Source: Diphasiastrum complanatum
Taxonomy: Eukaryota > Streptophyta > Lycopodiopsida > Lycopodiales > Lycopodiaceae
DNA length: 64,000 nucleotides
Assembly (NCBI GenBank): GCA_029204225.1
Contig: CM055098.1
Coordinates: 54,351,512-54,415,511 of the forward strand
Reading direction: 5' to 3'
The position numbers were made by a program, and so were the translations under genes. Under the pieces are notes generated by a model, which was not told the origin of the DNA, did not search any database, and worked only from the letters and a program-made list of their open reading frames with translations. Below, one piece after another: positions 10,901 through 24,700 of this stretch. The first letter of the stretch is position 1. The number at the start of each line of letters is the position of its first letter.

Positions 10901-13900
10901 CAAACCGGACTACGTCCTGTTGTGGCACTGCTTTCATAACTGCTGCTGCCAAATTGACTTGAGTTCCTTGATTTCCAAATTGAAGATAGGAGTTAACTAA
11001 TCATATTAGCACTCACACACACCAATCAAGATCAACATAAGAGATTAAAGAGAACTTAGATCAATCAAAGAATGAGCATAGCTCTCTACCGTGGAATGAA
11101 TGGAGGCGGGGTGCCAGCCATCCTTATATAATTTCTCCAGTCCTTAGCAAAACCTAAAAGCATAAAGCAAAAAGCAAAAGGCTGATTACTATAATTGCTC
11201 TCTATTTTGGGTAAAGACCCTTATCAAATTTCTAAGTGAAAAATCATGTTCTCTTCTAGAACTAGTGCGCCCTCCTACATGCAAGACTAATTAACTTGAC
11301 TTCAAGACTTTGACTTTGATATACTAGAAATAAAAATGGCCCCTAAAATAGCTTGCAGGCATGGACAAACCAATATTCAAGGTGCAAATAAACATTAATT
11401 TCTAACACATCTTCCAATGCCTCTTTTTAAGTTTTGTATTGCTCCCTTCGTTTGAGTTCACGCCTGATGCTTGTCAGCAATACGGCTAAGAACCACATAA
11501 TCATCGCATGATCTAGAGCAAATACTAGATTACATTCAGATTGAAAATTCTGACTCATTCCATGTAATCTCTGACCATGTCTCGTTTTCCCATTTTGATC
11601 TTGTTGAGCAATAGAACGGTTCTCAAGAACTTCCATTGCTTAAATTTGGTAATCAAGGCTGCTTTCACTACTTCCCAATCATTGTGTTCTTAAGGAGTTT
11701 GATTGAAGTACCAATCCAATGTTGCTCCAGTAAGTGCCATAGGAAATAGTTTGAGTCTGTCTTCTGGTGTGGCCTCTCCATAGATCTCACATTCTTCCAC
11801 ATAGATATGAAGAAGTCTGATCGGATCAAAAAATCCGTTGCATTTGGGTATCCCCAATAGAGGCGTTCTTCTGATTATGTGGAGTGGTTGAGGTCCAAAA
11901 TCCATTTTGTCTTTATTCATTTCTTGAAATTGGAAATCCTCTTGATCTGTATGATCGAGGATGGTTCACTAGGAGATGAATCAGGATTTCCAAACTTCTC
12001 CGTGATCTATGTATCAACCAACTGATAGAATTTAAGATAATTGGCTTTTATCATATGTATAGGTATAAGATAAGGATATTCAAGTGTCTATTGGACCCTA
12101 GAACTGCTAATAAGAATTGTAAGAACTTTCACTGATTGGTCAAATGGTAGAGCATAACAAGATCTTGCATCTGGCTTTTCTGTGAGGGTTCCTCCACCTG
12201 ATCTTGAGAAATAGAAGGCTGGACCATGGGTATCCTAGTGCTTGAAGCTTGTAAAACCATGTTGTCCCTACCCCCTTTTTAACAACCCTACCCTTGTCTT
12301 TGATTGTGCACCCTCGACCATCAAACTTGACGGAAATCCCTTATCAACAACTTTATTGATTGAAAATAAATCTCTAGTGATTCTAGGCACAAACAAGACA
12401 TTATAGAAATTATCTTCTTTCTAGTGGTTAGAACAGTAATTGTCCTAGAATATAGCTTTGTTATTAGTCATAACTTGAATTAGACCTTGCATAACCATAC
12501 AATTTATGAGAACTGACACAAATTGGACTAATTGCCATAAAATAAATGATCTTGACTTGACTTGAGTACACTTGCATAACCTAGACTACATTTGGCGTAA
12601 ATGGAGTTAAATCCATGATATACATCATGGTTGCACTCCGATTCCCGAAACGCGTGCCGAAACACGTTTCGGGTTTTTGGTAGAAACGCTCAGAAATGTG
12701 TGTTTTTTTTTTTATTTTCTTGTGGGCAACATGGGTATCAGATGAAAGCTCTAATTAAGGCCATTATTTTTATGTATGTTGAGCTAGCTCAAGGTTGACC
12801 TTTGATATCGACCACAAGAAATCTAAAGCTGGTATATCTCTTAGTAATCAGACAAGCCATCTTTAAAAATGAACCAAGATTTCTATTAAAGTACAAAATA
12901 GTGCCAATTGTCAAGGAAAATGATTGTTAAGGCTAGTTGTTGCAAATCTACATGATAATTCAATAGATGGAATTGCGCTATAGCTAATGTGACTTGAAAT
13001 TGGGTTAGTGATTTGCTTGGTTGCAAAGTATTATGTTTATTAAGTTTGACCTGGCTAACAATACTAAGGAAAAAGAGTGAGAGAAAATATAATTACTAAT
13101 ATTCGCTAAGATCATCTAACTTCGATCAAAGAAGTCGATGTTCAATCTTTTCGAAATAAAATATCATGCATGCTAGTTTGAGTGTACATGACACACGAAG
13201 AATGTAACTAAACATGACAAGCTTTTATGATGGAAAGATTTTCATAAAAAATATGACATGAGATGCTATCGCAAAATGAAATTAGTCAAAGATATGTTCT
13301 TACGCCATGCGTTGAGCACCTCTGATTTTGCACTCATATTCAATTGTTGCTGCCAAGATGTGCTCATGTGGCCAGCTTTTTGATGTTATCATACTCTGTA
13401 AAAAAGCCTATAACAATATAGAAAAGTGTATCAATGCTTTCTCATGCTTTATCATTTTGAACTTGCAAATAGGCTACACAAGCTACAATGACTATGCCAA
13501 AAAACTTACAATGGTCATGCATTGATTACAATAAATTAGACCATGCTACAATTGTTGTTGCCATTTGCATTAACAAACTTTATAAAAAAGAATCAGCTAG
13601 CTAATTACTGCATACAATAGACTACAGTTATGGTACACAAAAGTAATAGGCAATCCATTTAACATGGATATAATTATAGAAACTTATGAGTTCGTCCCCC
13701 TACAAATACGCATACACCACAACCCAATGGTGGACTTTGATTGCTAACAATCGAGAGAAATCATGCACTACAACAATTGTTTCCATTTGCATTAGGGTCA
13801 TAGTAACATAAAATGACTAGCTAATCCACATATATAAGAAATTAAGATTATAGAACACGAAGTATAAAGGTAAACCCTATGAACTTGAGTATGAGTTGAC

Positions 13901-15660
13901 CTCCATTACAAATCACACATACTGAAGCACAGTTATCATCCACTACATGCACAAAAGGAAAAAGTTTCTTAAGGATTAAGCAAGAAGTAGAAGCCTCTTA
14001 TTGAGTAGTAGAATCTCTGCAAAGATGAATCTTTCAAGCACCTTGGGAAGGATGTAATGGAATTTCCTACATAGGGAGAAATCACCTATAGAGACAAATG
14101 GCACGTCAATTGAAGTTCTCTTTAAGAAGTAACTATAAAATCGAAAAATAGGTCAAAGGCATTCCTTCACATTTTAGGTACAACTTTTGGTCTAAGTGGA
14201 TATTAAAAACTGTGTGATATGGTGAGAAGCAGGCGTTGGCCTCCGGTGAGGAGCCCTGGGCCTAGAGGAGCGAAGAGGACGCTGGAGCTTCGGTCGTCGT
14301 ACCAGAATGTCTATCTCACTGTCAGAAGTCTGATCTCTATCCCTCTTTTGAAAAAAGTGCGTAATGTCGGACTAGCTATGATCCACATCAGAAGCATCCA
14401 ATAAAAAAGAAGATGTTAGAGTAAACATCTCTCGTAATAATAAACCAACACATCTCGCATCTGAGAAGGCAAGGACAGAACCAAGTGTAAGTGGAGTATC
14501 TCTGTATATACCTGTGTCCCATTCGGGAGATCAGATATAGATAAACCCCACCTACTCAAAAGGTCAGAAATGCATTGAAACCATGAGGACTTAGCCTGCT
14601 GACTAGCTAGAGTGTGAGAGGATGTGAAAGCTGCAACAACATATCTGGATAAATCAAGCTCCGAGACTCTATGAATGAATGTGATAATCTGAAATATAGC
14701 CTCAATCAGTGGTGGTGAGGCAAACTTTGCCAGTCTGATATCATGAGGAACTGACTACTTTGCACAGATCATCCGGCTAAGCATAAGGATCTGCAAACGT
14801 GAAATATCACTCCAAGTATCTCTGGACAAGCCAAGATACCATGTCTCTGCTGAATATAGAGCAACCAGAGAGACAGTGGCAGAAAAAAGGCGACAGCGCG
14901 TATCAGGATCATGTACATAGTAAATAGAGGAAAATCGCTCCATCTGGACAAGAGCAGAGTGCCCCTTGCGGAGCCTAGACAGCGCAGCTGGTCTAAAAGT
15001 AAGCAATGGACCAGTAAAAAGACACCCATGTATGTATAAGAGGCTACTATCTCCGGTGGCAGTCCATCATAGTAGAACACTGTGTCTCTCATATGCTGTC
15101 GATTGGTGTTGAACACCATGACCTTAGTCTTACCAATGTTCACCATCAAACCCCATGTCTGGCAGAAAGTATATAAAGCATCAAGGTGCTGCTGAAGCCC
15201 AGATGTTGATCTTGATAGAAGTATCACATCATCCGCATACAGTAGAATAGGGATAATCATATCTACTAACGGACAGCCATCTCCAACCATTTCCTAATAA
15301 TCCGCTCAAGATCATCAATATATAGAGCAAAGTGAGTAGGGGACAAAGGGCATCCCTGCTTAACTTACTGTACTATGAATGTAAGAGGACCATCCATCAC
15401 CATCTCGAAAGCGAGCCAACACTCTCTCATACAATGTGGTGATAGCAGCAATGATCTCCTGAGAAAAGCCAAGCGATGTAAAAGGTGTCTCGGAACAGAA
15501 TCAAAGGCTTTACGGAAATCCACAAAGCAACAATAAACCCTCTGCTTCCTGAACTTAGCCTCCTCAATAATACATCTCAGGATGAATATCTGGTCAGCTG
15601 TGGAGTAGCCAACGCAAAAACCTGCCCATCCCACCATAGCATGTAACCCCTCTGTCTCTG

Positions 15661-15750
<90 letters not shown>

Positions 15751-18700
15751 CTTTATTAAAGTCTTTTGGGCACCCGTGGGTTTATAAGACCAAAAAGAAA
15801 ATATGTACAAGCAACAGTGGGAGCATCATCCATAGGAGGACGTGGCCGTAAAATGCTATAAACCAGCTGCGAATGAAAGTAGAACAAAGCAGAAGTGAAG
15901 TAAGCCCACAACCCGGGCCAAGTATAACAGAAGAACTACAGAAAAAGTACCAATGCCCACAACCAGGGCCAGGTGGAGAATAAGTCCATATCAGCGAAAG
16001 TAAGTGTGAAGTGTCCGCTAAGTGGAGTGTACAATGGGCCCTGATGGAGGCAAGTGGCGACTACATTTGGGCTTTTTCCGCTGTGGCACAGGGATAGGAA
16101 TCTCATCATCGGAGTCATCAGCATGTGCTCAAGTCCGAAAGAAGCCAGTGAGAAGCAACTGCTGGGAGGCTAACCCCAGGTGATCTGGTATAGGCAGATG
16201 AGAGTGATGGAGAGTAAGCATCTCACGAACAAGAAGTCCCAAGCAACGAGCATCAAGATAGGAGACAAAACTGTGAAGTGTATGCGGGCCATCACAAAAG
16301 AGACAGTAATAACTCCCCCGTATTTCATAATACAACGCACATCTGAGGAGGAAATGGGCTTCATCTTCCACCTCCGACAACTCTAGGGGGACATCCCATG
16401 CACGACCGGCCTCGATAGCAAGTTGATCAGAGGAAATGCACAATTACCCAAGACGATAGCGCAGGCCGTGTGATAGGGGCTGTGATAGATAGAGCGGCAA
16501 CAATGGCAAACCAGAAGGATCCAGAGAGAGGAAGTGTGTCTGGTAATAGCTCAGTCGAATGCGGGAAGGTGGGAGGGAGCTCCAAGTCTGCTGCATATAT
16601 CGACGGAATAAATAGCCTCGGATATATGAATGCGTACCACGAGGAAGATCCATGATAGAGATGCCCAGATGTCGTAAGAGATCAGACGCCTGCTAGTACC
16701 AGGATAGCTTGGCATGGGAATCAGCTAGGACACGTGAAGAAGCAACCGCAGCAACTATATATCTATCCGGGTGAGATGCATGAATCTCCTAAATCTGCTA
16801 AAGAAAAAGAATAAGGCGGAAAAAGCCCTCAAGGATGATCGGAGGAGTAGCAAACTCATCACATAGGATATCATGAGGGGTGGTAGTCTTGCCACGTATC
16901 ATGCGACCCAACATAGTGGCCTGAATGCAGGAAATGCCTGCCTAGTCCAGGAGAGAAAGTCCGTGTGTCTACAACGCCTACTTTATGCATAGTGGATCCT
17001 AACAAGCCGTATGTGCTTGAAATGGATGCCAGTGACTATGCTATAGGTGCAGTCCTATATCATGATGGTAGACCGGTTGCTTTTGAAAGCAAAAAGTTAG
17101 ATCCTACTCAAAGGCAGTATTCCACCTATGATAAGAAACTTTTTGTGGTTATTCATGCTTTGAAAATTTGGAGACATTATGGATCCAAATTTACCATGAC
17201 AATTGATCATCAAGCATTAAGATATTTAGATGATGCAATTGACCTTAGGAGTTGTGTCAGACTCCAAATCTGAAACTTCACTTAAAACCTGGCCTATCCC
17301 GTGCACAACAATCAGCAATGTCGATCCCTGTCGATTTCCCTGCATGTACAAACATCAAAGCACACGAAACATGGTGGAGTTGGCTGCCTTGTCTCCTCCC
17401 AACCTTTGCTGCATAGATTATGATCCGGAATGCCTCTCTCTAGGCTCACTTATGCACAATCCTCAAGCACCCCTTAACCCTGACCTTTCCTTACGTCGAC
17501 ACATGGCCAATTCCATGCACAGTTGACACTTGCCACTTGGCAGTACCCTGACACATAGGCAAGTGAGTAGGATGACATGTGTCACTATACACTGGACCAA
17601 GTGTCCCAGTGAGCATGTGACATGTGTCATGTTTGACCGGTCAACCCTGACATGTGTCACTCATTCACTGGACCAAGTGTCCCAGTTAGCATATGACACG
17701 TGTCTCGTTGACTAGTCAACTCTCCTACTTTTTAGGAGGTCATTCCAGCCACTCCTAATAAATGACCCATTACCCCATGCCAAAGCTAAGCACGACTCTC
17801 TGAGGTCCAATGCCAACTAATTACAGTTTATTAACAATTTACTTACAAAGGTCACCACAGGCTGGTGACTTAGCCATTTCAATAATTACAATAATCTCTA
17901 AAAACTGTATATAACCGGGACAGGGAGTAAAGGCTCTAACATCCCTTCCCACTCAAAAATGACATCGTCCGCGATGACAAAACTAGGGTACTGTGCACGC
18001 AAACCGTGCACGGTCTCCCAGGCAGCATCTGCAAGAGGTCTTCTATGCCAAGCAACTAGATATATCAAAGATCAAGCGGTTACACAAACGTTTCTCCCAC
18101 CTATCGAATATCCTTGTTGGCTCATGGATCTCCTCTCCATGCTCCTGAATAAGGTCACAACTGACTCATCTCCATACACCGGAGTTGTCGACAACAACTG
18201 GCCTAATCAAGCCTCCTACGATAACCAGCATCCCATACTACTGGCGATCGTACTCGACTCTCACTAGCACCACGATTGCTTGTCTTAGATTTTTTTCAAC
18301 TAACTCAAGCATTTCACCCATTGAGTTAGACATCAGCTATACTAGGCACTTTGAGGAATTCCCAGCGTAACAAGACTAGTAGGCCTAAAACCATATTGGG
18401 CCACCAAAAGTTACATAGGATCATCTCATAGGTCCAATCCACACTAGGATGACTAGCACCAGTACTATCATAACATAAATGCAAAATTTCTCTACATGGC
18501 CCTTTACTAACTGCAATGGGGAGTTTGCTATTTCCTTTAACTATACCATCTACCATGGTATACTTCAGGCAAGTGTGAGCAAAAAGATCAGAGCTCTCCT
18601 TCTGAGACTCTACTTGGCCAAGATTTACCTCTCTCACAACCTCCTTACAATAAACAATGAGGATCCTCTTGCTGAATTTATCTGATCTCAGCAATTAGGT

Positions 18701-21700
18701 CATTCTCTATGACCACAAAAAACATCCGATACAATATGCGAGATAATGCATCAGGCACACAATTTTTGATACCTTTCCTGTACCGAATTTCCATGTGAAA
18801 TTCCTGCATCATTTCAGCCCACCTGGCTTGGTGCAGGTTTCTATACGCCCATGGTCGGCGTATAGAAACCTGCACCACACAAATAATGTCTCCATACTTT
18901 CAAAGCATGGACAATGGCATACAACTCTTTTGAGCAGGGTTGAGCTTCTCACTCACAAAGGCCACTGGCCTACCCTCTTGCATTAGAATTGTCCCAACGA
19001 CGACATCACTCGCATTCATTATTATGACAAATGGTTTCTGAGGGTCTACTATCTTTAATGTGACAAAGTCAGCCACAACTTGTTTCAAAGCGTTGAAGCT
19101 TCACTACTGAACTTCCGTCCACTTATCATTCTATATCATATTGGTCAAAGGTGCAGCCATGTGTGAACGGTTCACACCTTGCAATAAAACCCAAACAATC
19201 CAAGAGAGCCTCTCAATACCGTCAAGTCTGTAGGTACAGGCCACGGAAGGAGAATAACGACTTTCTTAGTCTCGGTTTTATGCCTTCAGCTAACACGATA
19301 ACACCCAAATACGCTATCTTTTATTGTCATTAGCAAACAAGATTTTATCCCTCGGGGTTGACAAACAGTTCTAAGATGAGTTACATGCAACACGTCACCA
19401 CAACTGTAAACCAAAACGTCATCCATAAATGGTCTAAGTACATCGTTCATCAACATCATAGATGTTGTTGGGGCATTTGTAGCGCAGGCATCCCAAAGGG
19501 AGCCGGGAACCACGACTTAGCTTCCCAGCCTTCAACTCTTGGTGTCCAAACCCACTTGACATACAAGCAGCCAACACGCCAACAACGATCAGACTTAACC
19601 AACTGGAAGTTCAGAAACCAACATTGAGATCCAACCTGGCGCCGTGCCAGATCGGGGGTCCCGATGTGGGTGACTTCCCTCCAAGCAAGTCGCCCGACAT
19701 ACGTCAAACTTAACCAACTCGAAGCTTCGTTACAAACGAGTAACATGCAATCCAAGCAAGTGGTCTGACTTACATCAGACTTAACCAGCTGAAAGCTTCG
19801 TCACGAGCGCTGGAAGCCAACCTGGCGCCACGCCAGACTGGACAGCCATAAACAGGTACCTTCCACCCAAGCAAGCCATCCAACTCAGCCGACAGGTTAG
19901 AGCCCGTTCCCCAAGAGCTTAACCCATTCACGTTCATGCAAGGAACACTCAGAACCACAAGCCGCGACAGATATGGAAACAACCAGTTCCTGGACCAAAT
20001 GGTCCCGACAGCATACCACTGGCACCACGGACCGAATGGTCCCGACGTACCGCTGGCGTCCCGGGATACGACCCTCAGCTATGTGCCAACTTAAAAATTT
20101 GGAAGCGGCCTTACAACTGGCGCTTTTACCGAACACTGAAACCCAGAAGGTAATCAGAGTCAGTTTGAGGAAAATCCCACTTTATTGATAAATCTGAGAA
20201 GGTTACATTTCAAGTGTGTGAACGACCCTAGTCTCCGGGGCGCTAGCATGCCAAGGCGAGAGCCATGACAACATTCCAGCAAGGGAGGCTGAGACTTGGT
20301 TGGAGCTCGCCCTGAGTCGCAACCCGCACTCCCCTATAGTATTGGTGTGATTCGGCACCCCGCCTCATACCAAGCACTCTACCCAAGCTGGTAAAGCACG
20401 TTTTTCTCTCTCTAGGATTTTCTCTTTCTAGAAAGTCATTTTCTCTCTCTAGATTTTATTGATCCCCAAGCTTCCTTTAATCATGCCTAGATCGTGTGAG
20501 GTGATTGCACATCGATCTGAGCTCTCTGGACTCCGCTAGAACCGATCAAAGATTTTCAGCCATAGGAACTTGGCGTCGGCTGGATTCTGGTTACAGTGGT
20601 GCCGGGAGCAGCAGGGGCGCTGCTGGCGCCGGGGACATAGCTGGCGCCGGAAGTAAAGCTTGTAAAGGTAGCTTTACAACAGCATTAGTCAATCAAAGGC
20701 ATAACCAAAAAGTTACAATGACCCAAACAAGTTCTGAAGGCAGTCTTACGCACATGCAATTCATGAACTATGAGTTACTAATATCCATTTTTCAAGCAAC
20801 TTTGCTAAAACAGTAGCACCGTACAATACCAGATCATCAATATGCAGAATAGGATATCGCTGCTTGACAAACTCCTTGAACATTGGGCGTCCCATACCGT
20901 CCTTTGCCCCTGGGGAGTTCAAGTATTGATAAGCCCACACACATACGCCATGACTCGTTTGTTGGTGTAGGTTCATAAGTAAGTCAACTTGTTCTTGCCA
21001 TATGTTACTTTTGGAACCCGCAGTAAACATATCAAACAAAAACAAAAACACATATGCTTACAACAAACCCCCACATACTAAGTTACCATGATCAAAGGTC
21101 CTGGAGGCACATCGGGCTCACCTCAAAGTGAATGGATTCTACCATCGCGCTGAACTCGCACACATGAGTACCCCAAGCGATGTAGAGTTTCCGTACTACG
21201 TGCGAACATATCCCAAGTACCACATCAAAACATGCCAAACACATTATCTTTATATCCAACTTCTTAACCTAACTTGAATGGTTAACGGCATATCCACAAC
21301 CCTGAAACCTCCCCCAACTACCCTTTCCATCAGTCCTCGCGACTGTGTACTGGTACAGGGATGGTTGTGTGCTCACATTCAACCTTTCAATCTGAGTCAA
21401 GTACAATATGGAAGGACATAGTGTCAAATAGAACACACATTCATAGCACACAATTGTCCAGTCATAACAATCAAGAAGTACCTGGAAATTGATACATGTG
21501 TTGCATCGTTTTAAACAATTGTGGCAAAAGAAATAACATCAACTTTACTTGATCATCGACACTTTCACAAGATGAAGAGTACTTCCTTAAACTTCATCCT
21601 GCTCCAGCTCTTCAATAGCCATAGGTGCTTGTGCCTGCTTCACTAGAAAATTGCATGAAGTCCGCATTGGATTCCGTGGACATTCCTTCCACATGCATCC

Positions 21701-24700
21701 TACCAAGTAACCAAAGCAAAACTTTCTCATTTGTTTGTTTTTTGCTGTCCCAAGCTTCCAAAACTTGCAAACCTTGGCTCTGATAACAGATGTCAGACTC
21801 CAAATCTGAAACTTCACTTAAAACCTGGCCTATCCCGGGCACAACAATCAGCAATGTCGATCCCTGTCGATTTCCCTACATGTACAAACACCAAAGCACA
21901 CGAAACATGGTGGAGTTGGCTGCCTTGTCTCCTCCCAACCTTTGCTGCATAGATTATGATCCGGAATGCCTCTCTCTAGGCTCACTTATGCACAATCCTC
22001 AAGCACCCCTTAACCCTGACCTTTCCTTACGTCGACACATGGCCAATTCCATGCACAGTCGACACTTGCCACTTGGCAGTACCCTGACACAAGCAAGTGA
22101 GTAGGATGACATGTGTCACTCAGTCACTGGACCGTGTCCCAGTGAGCATGTGACACGTGTCATGTTTGACCCGTCAACCATGACATGTGTCACTCATTCA
22201 CTGGACCAAGTGTCCCAGTTAGCATATGACACATGTCCTGTTGACTAGTCAACTCTCCTACTTTTTAGGAGGTTAGTCCAGCCACTCCTAATAAATGACC
22301 CATTACCCCATGCCAAAGCTAAGCACGACTCTCTGAGGTCCAATGCCAACTAATTACAGTTTATTTACAATTTACTTACAAAGGTCACCACAAGCTGGTG
22401 ACTTAGCCATTTCAGTAATTACAATAATTACAAAGCGTACATGTGTCTCTAAAAACTGTAAATAACCGGGACAGGGAGTAAAGGCTCTAACAAGTTGTAA
22501 AGCTAGATGGTCAAAAATGCTCCAAAAATTTCATTGTTACCGAAGGGGTACATCTAATAATGCTTCAAAAGCCTCAAGGTTAAAGTGGCAATGGATTTCC
22601 TGCATGATATCCAAGAAATGCTGCTTATTGCTCGCGATAACGTAAAAAATGGCTCAAGATAGAGCCCAATTTTAGCTAATCAGAAGCGACAACCTAGGGC
22701 CTATGCGGAAGGGGATTGGGTGTATCTTAAAGTCCCAAAAGGCTCTAAGGTACTAAAGACTGAAAAATGTCCTAAGTTATCGCCTCATTATGTTGGGCCT
22801 TTTTGAATTGTAAAGAAACTCAATCGGAATGCCTATCAACTAGATCTTTCTCAAAGAATCAAAGTTCAACCTGATTTCCACATTAGAAGTTTAAACGAAC
22901 AACTTGGTGGCAAGGATGAATTGATTCTATAGGATATTCTAGTTCAACTTGAGGACCTGACATCCTTTGTACCTTCTGAACCACAAGCCATTGTTGATGT
23001 ACGTCAACGTGCACTCAAAAAACCGGCAGGTAACTGAGTACTTGGTTCGTTGGAAAGGAAGATGAGGACACTTGGGAAAAGGAACGAGAACTTAGACTGA
23101 GATTCCCAGATTTCCTTCCTTAGAAGACGAGTCTTTTAAGGGGGAGGGAATGTTAGGGACTCAACTCCCTTGGGTCCCAAACCCCAACTTGAAACCAAGC
23201 GTCGACTGGGCCTATTGACTTGACTAGTGACTCGTGGACCTACATGGATGCCACTTGTTGTGACCTAGGATGTGTGCTTGGCTTGGAGACTCCCACCTTG
23301 GAGGTACACAAGGAGAGGAGGTCTCCTTTACCATTCATTCTATCTACCTAGGAGAAGGTGGATGGTAGGCGCTTGTGCACATCTAGGATGTGAGCTAGCT
23401 TGAGGTGGGAGATGGCTGATGGCTGATGGCTCTAGCAGTGGTATGGAATGTTGTTAGTGTTGGAGGTCAGATCCCGCTTGTACAGGTCACAGGCCAAGGC
23501 ACGGAGGGTGGACCTAGATTGGATCCTATGGTGACGTGGATCGTGTGACGTTTGGTTCCTGATGGGTAACCTGCACCTGGCGGTTTGTGGCAAAGAGGGA
23601 TGTAACACCATGCTCCTGAAACAATATAAGTCACAATCAACAAGTTATCACCCTCATGTAAAACCCTCTCTAAGCATGAAACATGAAAAACAAAATGAAA
23701 TTTACAATCCTTTACAAGCCTAAGACTACGCTATTCTATAAGCAACACCATTAAGCTTTTTAACTATTTTCCAGGGTCCACAATAATGCCGAGATACCTT
23801 ATAGCACTTCCTTGTCTGTGAGTCCTTTGGAATCAGGAGAAACACCATGTCTCCTTCCTCGAACTCTCTTGGTGTGCGATTCTGAATAGCAAATGTCTTT
23901 GAGTGATCCATCGCTTGTTTCACATTCTTCTTGGCTAACTCAAGCATCTGTACCATGTGAGTTAGAGAATCCACAACACTAGGCACTTTATGAGGCATTC
24001 CTACAATAATTTGACTAGCTGGCCTAAAATCATAATTCAACTCGAAAGGACTCATATTGGTAGAAGCATTCTTTTTTATCATTCATAAGCAAACTCCAAC
24101 AATGGTAAATACTTCTCCCATTAAGTTTGCTTAACACTTAAGTACGCCCTAAGCATGCCTTTATGTTTGGTTAATTCTCTTTGTTTGACCATTCGTTTCA
24201 GGGCGATCAATACAACACATTCTCAACCACAACTCAAGCTTATCCATTACGGCAATTCAAAAATGACCTATAAAGCATGTATCCTTATCAAACAATATGG
24301 ATGATGGTAACCCATAATATCTGAATACATGCTATATGAATAGATCGGCTACCCCAGTGCATCTATCTTTTTATGTGTTGGTATGAAATGAGCCATTTTT
24401 GTGAGCTTGTCAACCACAACCATTATGACATCATGTTGCAGCTACATACAAGGCAAGTGAGTGATGGAGTCCACCGAAACACTCTCCCGTTTACCCTTTG
24501 GAAAAGGGGAAGGGTATAACGATCCAAGAACTTTGATCCTCTTCATGAACTCTAATCTGATAATACCCACTCTTCAAGTCAGAAGGTTTATTGTTGTTTT
24601 GTGGACTTCAGGAAAGCCTTTGATTCTGTCACATGCTCCTTGCTCATTCAAAGACCTTGGCTTCTCCACTAACATTATTTTGGTTGTGATGGCTCTTCAT

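Larger units (their letters stand above)
17255..22492 (-). mobile_element. Family B LTR retrotransposon, minus orientation, with TSD AGTTG
   Basis: Two near-identical LTRs (17255-17941 and 21791-22492) start TGTCAGACTC and end CTCTAACA on the plus strand. They are flanked by AGTTG at 17250-17254 and 22493-22497. In the minus sense the primer-binding site is at 21789-21777 (TGTTATCAGAGCC, initiator tRNA-Met type) and a purine tract (GAGTGGGAAGGGA) adjoins the 3' LTR near 17942-17955. Domains on the minus strand: RT with FMDDVLVYS (19513-19286), RNase H start (19088-18900), RNase H end [11 protein letters not shown] (18878-18740), integrase zinc-finger region (18694-18326). Gag and the integrase core are lost. 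It interrupts gypsy A1. Confidence 0.88.

Noticed and set aside
15577-15851. Open frames across the dinucleotide run
   Set aside because: They are translations of the (TG)n(AG)n microsatellite.
20505-20816. Gly/Ala-rich frame as a small gene
   Set aside because: It comes from repeated CTGGCGCCGG sequence around an LTR-like primer site, with no homology or codon signature.
22493-23607. Independent gypsy element right of B1
   Set aside because: The TSD AGTTG and continuity of the RNase H sequence with 16959-17254 show it is the other half of A1.
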